DNA from: Chrysopilus asiliformis
Taxonomy: Eukaryota; Arthropoda; Insecta; Diptera; Rhagionidae
Assembly (NCBI GenBank): GCA_964034945.1
Contig: OZ035962.1
Location: 114,267,234-114,331,233, forward strand
Direction: 5' to 3'
Length of the DNA: 64,000 bases
The notes below the pieces were generated by a model. It ran no database searches. It was not told the DNA's origin and was given only the letters and a program-made list of their open reading frames with translations. The translations under genes and the position numbers were made by a program. Below, one piece after another: positions 59,113-64,000 of this stretch (its first letter is position 1; each line of letters starts with the position of its first letter).

Positions 59113-62100
59113 TTAAGACTTTGGACAGACAACATTATATGACCAATCGCAGACATCATGTACTGGATTAAAAAGAAGTTTATCACCGCAATATGTATAA
59201 TGCGCTACTCCTTTCAAGCAAACAAAGAACGATCGACATCCTTCCTCAATGTTTGGTGTTCGAACAGCATTTGGAACACCTACGCAAATCTAGAATTTAA
59301 AATAAAATGAATTCAAAATTAAATTCTTGTGCTATTGTTTTGTTGATCAACTTACAGGATCTTTGGCATCATTATCTATACATTCAACAAAATCAGCGGT
59401 ATCACAAACTTTGGTCAATGGATTGTATAAGAGATTATGGGGGCATGTGTGAATCTGTGGCTTTCCAGCGGCACAAGCATAGAAGCTCTTGCAGCCATCG
59501 CGATAATTAGGATAAAAGACGTGTTCAAGGTGATCTTCGCAACTCTAAAACCATCCGCTCTTTAAATAGGTACATATATAGATAATTATAAATAATTCTA
59601 CCGGCATATTGTTGTAGCGTCCTGAGATTTTTGATATTGGACACTCGTTTTTGGTGTCTTCAATGCATAATTTTGCTTCCGTATCGTATCTTTGGCCTAT
59701 CCCACATTGTCTTGTTATTTTTTGTCCTTTTAAGCAGAGATTATATTTGCGACAATCCGTGTCCTTAATTAAAACTCCATGTTTACCATGGCAAATATTA
59801 TTTTTATGGGGTGATTTAGTGTTGATAGTGCAAGACCCATCATTTTTTATGCAATAACCAATAGTTGGAGAGAAGAAATCACCGTTATTACATTTTTGGG
59901 CAATTGGCTGATCTCCAATGCAAACAAAGAATTTCGAGCAATCGGAAGGGTCTGGGACCATTTTGGCATGTGTAGCGTTATGGCAAACATTTTCTTCATT
60001 CGAGGATCGAGCTATTTGACATTCTCCATTATTAACGATACAGTGTCCAGTTATGGCGTCAAAATAATGACCTTCGAGACATTTTTGACGAGTTTCTTTT
60101 CCGAAAACACAAGCGTAAAATCCATTACATAGTTCAGTATCTGGTAATACGACACCGTGCTTTCCTAAACATTTATTGGTTTTAGCTGGAACATCTGGTT
60201 GATTCTCAGATTCGGCGCGATTATCGGGCCGGCAAAATAGATTCTCGGCGTCAAATGAATAATGTTCAGGGCATTTTTGAGGAATTGGTTTTCCATTAGA
60301 ACATATATAATAACTTCTGTCGTCTGCCAAATTTGCTAAGAATGTACCGTGGCTTGTACAGTTCGGTGTAAAAGCATCTTCAGAAGATCTCCCTTTGAGG
60401 CACGTGTGATAGGTGTCGTTGCGGCAATGACCGAGTGACCCATCAAACACTTGGCCAATTAGACATCTTTGGCGAACACCTTCACCATAAAAAAATGTTG
60501 TTTTTAAAAATCATTCAGATAAGAACACATATTAGTCAGTTTAAAAAAATCAAAACTAGCTACTTATTTAAACCTCAAATTTTAAAGTCACCTTGCCCAT
60601 GAACGCATATGTAGAACTGTGCACAGTCAGTTTCATGTGAAACCGCTTTACCATGTAATCCATAGCAGCTAGAAGAGTTAGTACGTTCAAAATTCGGTGT
60701 TGGTTTATAACCGTCGACCGTTGCAAGCTGACAAGTGATAGTTTTCTGCTCAAATACTTGTCCTGCAGGACAAGCTTGTTCAACGAAACCGGAATCTAAG
60801 CAAATGTAAAACTTATTGATATCTGAAGGATTGGCCACATATTCACCGTGATATTTATTTTTACAAATCTAAAGCATTAGGTTTAGGTTTAGTTTCAAAA
60901 TTAATTTATTCAATATACATCGCGAGTTGAAAGTTTAGTTTTGGTGCACTGTCCGGTATTAGGGAGGCAGTATCCTGTCGTCTTATCGAAATACTGCCCG
61001 TTTTTGCAATGCTGAGGTACATCATGTCCATTTATGCAGATAAAGAACTTTTCACAGTCTGCTTCGTCGGCTATAAATGTACCATGTCGCTTACTGGCGC
61101 AAAGCTTTAATACAAATACAAAATTTTATTAACCAATGGGCGTAATTATGAATTGCGATTTAATTTTCGTTGTTTTTACCCGAGGTGTTGGTGGCAGTTT
61201 AGTTCCAGGATTACTTCCATGGTGACAAGTTCCATCATCTGGGATACATTTTCCACCACTAAACATGAAGCAAGGTTCACAAAAATGCAGGTACCAAGTA
61301 CCCGAGAGACATTTCTCGTATTGATCGCAAGCAGGTCCTGGGCGTACAGTTCCATGAGGACTTCCATCATCGCATGGCTGCAGTAAAAAAAAATCAAAAT
61401 TAGTGACGAAATTGTATACCTCGCCGTCATCATACCGAGTGTGGTCGACATGTGCCATCGATATCTTCGACGCACCGTCCAACGCTAGCGTCGAATTTTT
61501 CGCCAGGACTGCAAGTTTGTACTAGCCATGTGCCGTTAGCGCATACTTCAAATTGAGCGCAATTGTGTGCCATTGGACGCAGTTCACCATTAAGACCATC
61601 TATACAATCCTAACATAAGAACTTTAATAAAAGCCATTCAAGCGTTTTAATTGAGTGATTATACTCACTAACGGACGAAGTGTTGTCGTTGTGATACCAA
61701 TGGTTTTGCAGCTTCCATCATCAGGTATGCACAGTAAAAGAACTGGATCAAATCGATATCCTTCATCACATTTTTGAAGACGCCAGTCCTTTCCGATACA
61801 TAGCTCGAACATTTGGCAGTCGTCGACAGGTCTTTTAGCTCCAGTAGTGGAGCCGTCATCGCAAGTCTGGAATTTCAGATTCAATACATGAAAATAATAA
61901 AGGACGAAAGTGCAATTACGCATGGTTCCTCGGCAGTTGGCTTGAGGTGGCATGTTCCATCATCGGGAACACAATATCCACGAATTGGGTCGTACATTTG
62001 GCCATCTCTACAATTTTGGAGTCTCCAAATGCCAAGGACACAAATTTTGAATTTATCACAGTCCTTAGGATCATCGGCAGGTTGAAAAGTGCCATGTGGA

Positions 62101-64000
62101 TATCCGTCGCAATCAGTTGGTTTGAGAGTCGTTGTGCTTGTGGTCGTTGAAGGTGTTGTCGCGGGTACGCATTCGCCGTTATCTTTAACGCAATAGAGAA
62201 TGTTAGGATCAAACCATTGTCCTGCATGACACGTTTGATCTCGCCAGTCTCCCAAAACACAAATTTGGAACATGTTACAAGGCGTATTGTTTGGCATTGG
62301 ACGGAAAGTGCCATGTGGATATCCGTCGCAATCAGTTGGTTTGGGAGTAGTTGTGCTTGTGGTCGTTGAAGGTGTTGTCGTGGGTACGCATTCGCCGTTA
62401 TCTTTAACGCAATAGAGAATGTCAGGATCAAACCATTGTCCTGGCTGACACGTTTGATCTCGCCAGTCTCCCAAAACACAAATTTGGAACATGTTACAAG
62501 GCGTATTGTTTGGCATTGGACGGAAAGTGCCATGTGGATATCCGTCGCAATCAGTTGGTTTGGGAGTTGTTGTGCTTGTGGTCGTTGAAGGTGTTGTCGT
62601 GGGTACGCATTCGCCGTTATCTTTAACGCAATAGAGAATGTCAGGATCAAACCATTGTCCTGGATGACACGTTTGATCTCGCCAGTCTCCCAAAACACAA
62701 ATTTGGAACATGTTACAAGGCGTATTGTTTGGCATTGGACGGAAAGTGCCATGTGGATATCCGTCGCAATCAGTTGGTTTGGGAGTTGTTGTGCTTGTGG
62801 TCGTTGAAGGTGTTGTCGTGGGTACGCATTCGCCGTTATCTTTAACGCAATAGAGAATGTTATGATCAAACCATTGTCCTGGCTGACACGTTTGATCTCG
62901 CCAGTCTCCCAAAACACAAATTTGGAACATGTTACAAGGCGTATTGTTTGGCATTGGACGGAAAGTGCCATGTGGATATCCGTCGCAATCAGTTGGTTTG
63001 GGAGTCGTTGTGCTTGTGGTCGTTGAAGGTGTTGTCGTGGGTACGCATTCTCCGTTATCTTTAACGCAATAGAGAATGTTATGATCAAACCATTGTCCTG
63101 GCTGACACGTTTGATCTCGCCAGTCTCCCAAAACACAAATTTGGAACATGTTGCAAGGCGTATTGTTTGGCATTGGACGGAAAGTGCCATGTGGATATCC
63201 GTCGCAATCAGTTGGTTTGGGAGTTGTTGTGCTTGTGGTCGTTGAAGTGCTTGTGGTCGTTGAAGTGCTTGTTTGTTGAGTAGTTGGTTTTGGGTGGCAG
63301 GTTCCGTCGTCTGGCACGCACATTTTTTGATCATCATCCCACATATGACAGGGCTCGCAATAATGTGTATACCAGTGTCCTGATATACATTCCTCAAATT
63401 CATCACATCGTTCGCCTGGCCGAAGGGATCCATGAGTCCAGTTTCCACAACTCTAGGAATTCACATAGTCAAGGAGTTTTATTTTTTTGATTACAAAAAG
63501 ATAAAATTACGATATGCGGACGACAGGTGCCATCATCTAAAACGCAATGAAGCTTCTGGTCATCGAATCTATACCCTGGTTGGCAGCTCTGCTCCCTCCA
63601 TGTACCTGAAATGCAGACTTCGAATCCAGCGCAATCATGATCAACTGGCCGCAAAGCTCCATGTGGATAAATTCCACAATTCTGTATAATTAAAAATGCG
63701 GATATGTGGGATAAAAAGTAAAGCTGAGAGATTTTTGGCTTACGGTTGGAGCCTCGGTTGTTGTTGTAGAGCCAACAGTTTTGCACGATCCATCGTCTAG
63801 TATACAGCGAAGAGTATGCGTATCGAAACGGTATCCGTAATCACAAGAACGTACTTGCCACGCCCCATTATAGCACATCTCGAATTGTTGACAGTCTGGA
63901 TCGTATGGACGAAGATGTCCATGTGAAAATCCGTCACAGTTCTGATATAAAAAAAAATCAACGTCTATAATTTAAGTTGTAAAAATGGTTTTTCTTACAC
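59113..64000 (-). CDS. giant peritrophin-like protein with about 21 chitin-binding (ChtBD2) domains, 5' partial
   Basis: This is a secreted chitin-binding protein of peritrophic matrix or cuticle type. Coding-order exons in the window are 63744-63941, 63511-63681, 61920-63452, 61669-61866, 61436-61609, 61180-61377, 60919-61104, 60592-60868, 59602-60479, 59356-59544 and 59113-59289 (1392 aa). The last two bases of the window probably begin a further upstream exon (donor at 63993-63998). Each domain has the six-cysteine ChtBD2 spacing with aromatic residues (for example CDKFKICVLGIWRLQNC). Nearly all introns are phase 0 and separate single domains; one phase-1 intron splits a domain at HGQ-GVRQRC. 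The 61920-63452 exon holds one domain plus six tandem repeats joined by Thr/Ser/Pro mucin-like linkers. It could be two adjacent genes, but no stop or start interrupts the chain. The start and signal peptide lie beyond the window. Confidence 0.9.
61980..63240 (-). repeat. 219-bp (73-aa) coding tandem repeat
   Basis: Five almost identical units, each starting DCDGYPHGTFRPMPNNTPC and ending in the Thr-rich linker TTTPSTTTSTTTPKPT, plus a sixth diverged unit (DCDGYPHGTFQPADDPKDC) lie in one exon. The differences are few (CQPG, CHPG or CHAG; FDHN, FDPD or FDPN). This points to recent unequal crossing-over or gene conversion. Confidence 0.93.

Noticed and set aside
63284..63689. Plus-strand frames opposite the peritrophin exons
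   Set aside because: They are antisense shadows of Cys-rich exons with clear ChtBD2 coding on the minus strand.
1..64000. CRISPR arrays, prokaryotic operons, rRNA or phage genes
   Set aside because: All coding content is spliced metazoan genes; the repeats are transposon or microsatellite in character, with no regularly spaced unique spacers.

Overview
This is an insect genomic window, most likely from a fly (Diptera, possibly a lower dipteran; this is inferred). It is strongly AT-rich. Most introns are 40-75 nt, with a few large ones. The gene set is metazoan, and several members have fly-like hallmarks: an igloo-type protein with three IQ motifs, an O-fucosyltransferase 1 ending in HEEL, an arthropod-type SMYD protein and a peritrophin with many chitin-binding domains. 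All exon structures were built by hand from open frames, GT/AG sites and intron phase. Every multi-exon model listed closes in frame.

Layout. 1-2.9 kb: no gene, one MITE. 2.9-6.7 kb, plus strand: mitochondrial asparaginyl-tRNA synthetase, then a secreted protein with a clip-like cysteine module. 6.9-9.1 kb, minus: DRG1 GTPase with a transposon remnant in its last intron. 9.8-11.0 kb, plus: O-fucosyltransferase 1. 11.1-11.9 kb, minus: N-terminal protein methyltransferase, sharing a 324-bp divergent promoter region with the GM130 golgin gene (12.2-14.9 kb, plus). 17.0-29.0 kb, minus: igloo, whose 9.7-kb and 1.55-kb introns hold no other gene. 31.6-32.8 kb, minus: intronless BTB protein. 35.7-36.9 kb, plus: intronless DIPK2-type secretory kinase-like protein. 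38.3-40.4 kb, minus: SMYD protein. 43.4-45.5 kb, minus: FBXO28-type F-box protein. 48.3-54.2 kb, plus: Spred. 54-59 kb: gene-free, transposon-rich. 59.1 kb to the window end, minus: a giant chitin-binding protein whose 5' part lies beyond the window.

The genes do not form one pathway. They are an ordinary dense housekeeping block (2.9-14.9 kb) followed by a sparser, repeat-richer part. Two functional themes recur. One is secretory-pathway biology (O-fucosyltransferase 1, GM130, DIPK2, the clip-like secreted protein, the peritrophin). The other is signalling or protein modification (Spred, SMYD, NTMT, FBXO28, igloo).

I found no new defence or metabolic system. The most interesting material is mobile. 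A near-perfect palindromic MITE occurs twice, 39 kb apart and in opposite orientation. One copy sits inside an arm of a larger inverted-repeat element whose other arm keeps the empty site, which reveals a 3-bp TAA target duplication. Other points of interest are a recent 219-bp tandem expansion of chitin-binding domains, a His-rich segment in GM130, a perfect 39-bp palindrome inside the BTB coding sequence, and an in-frame 39-nt candidate micro-intron in the F-box gene.
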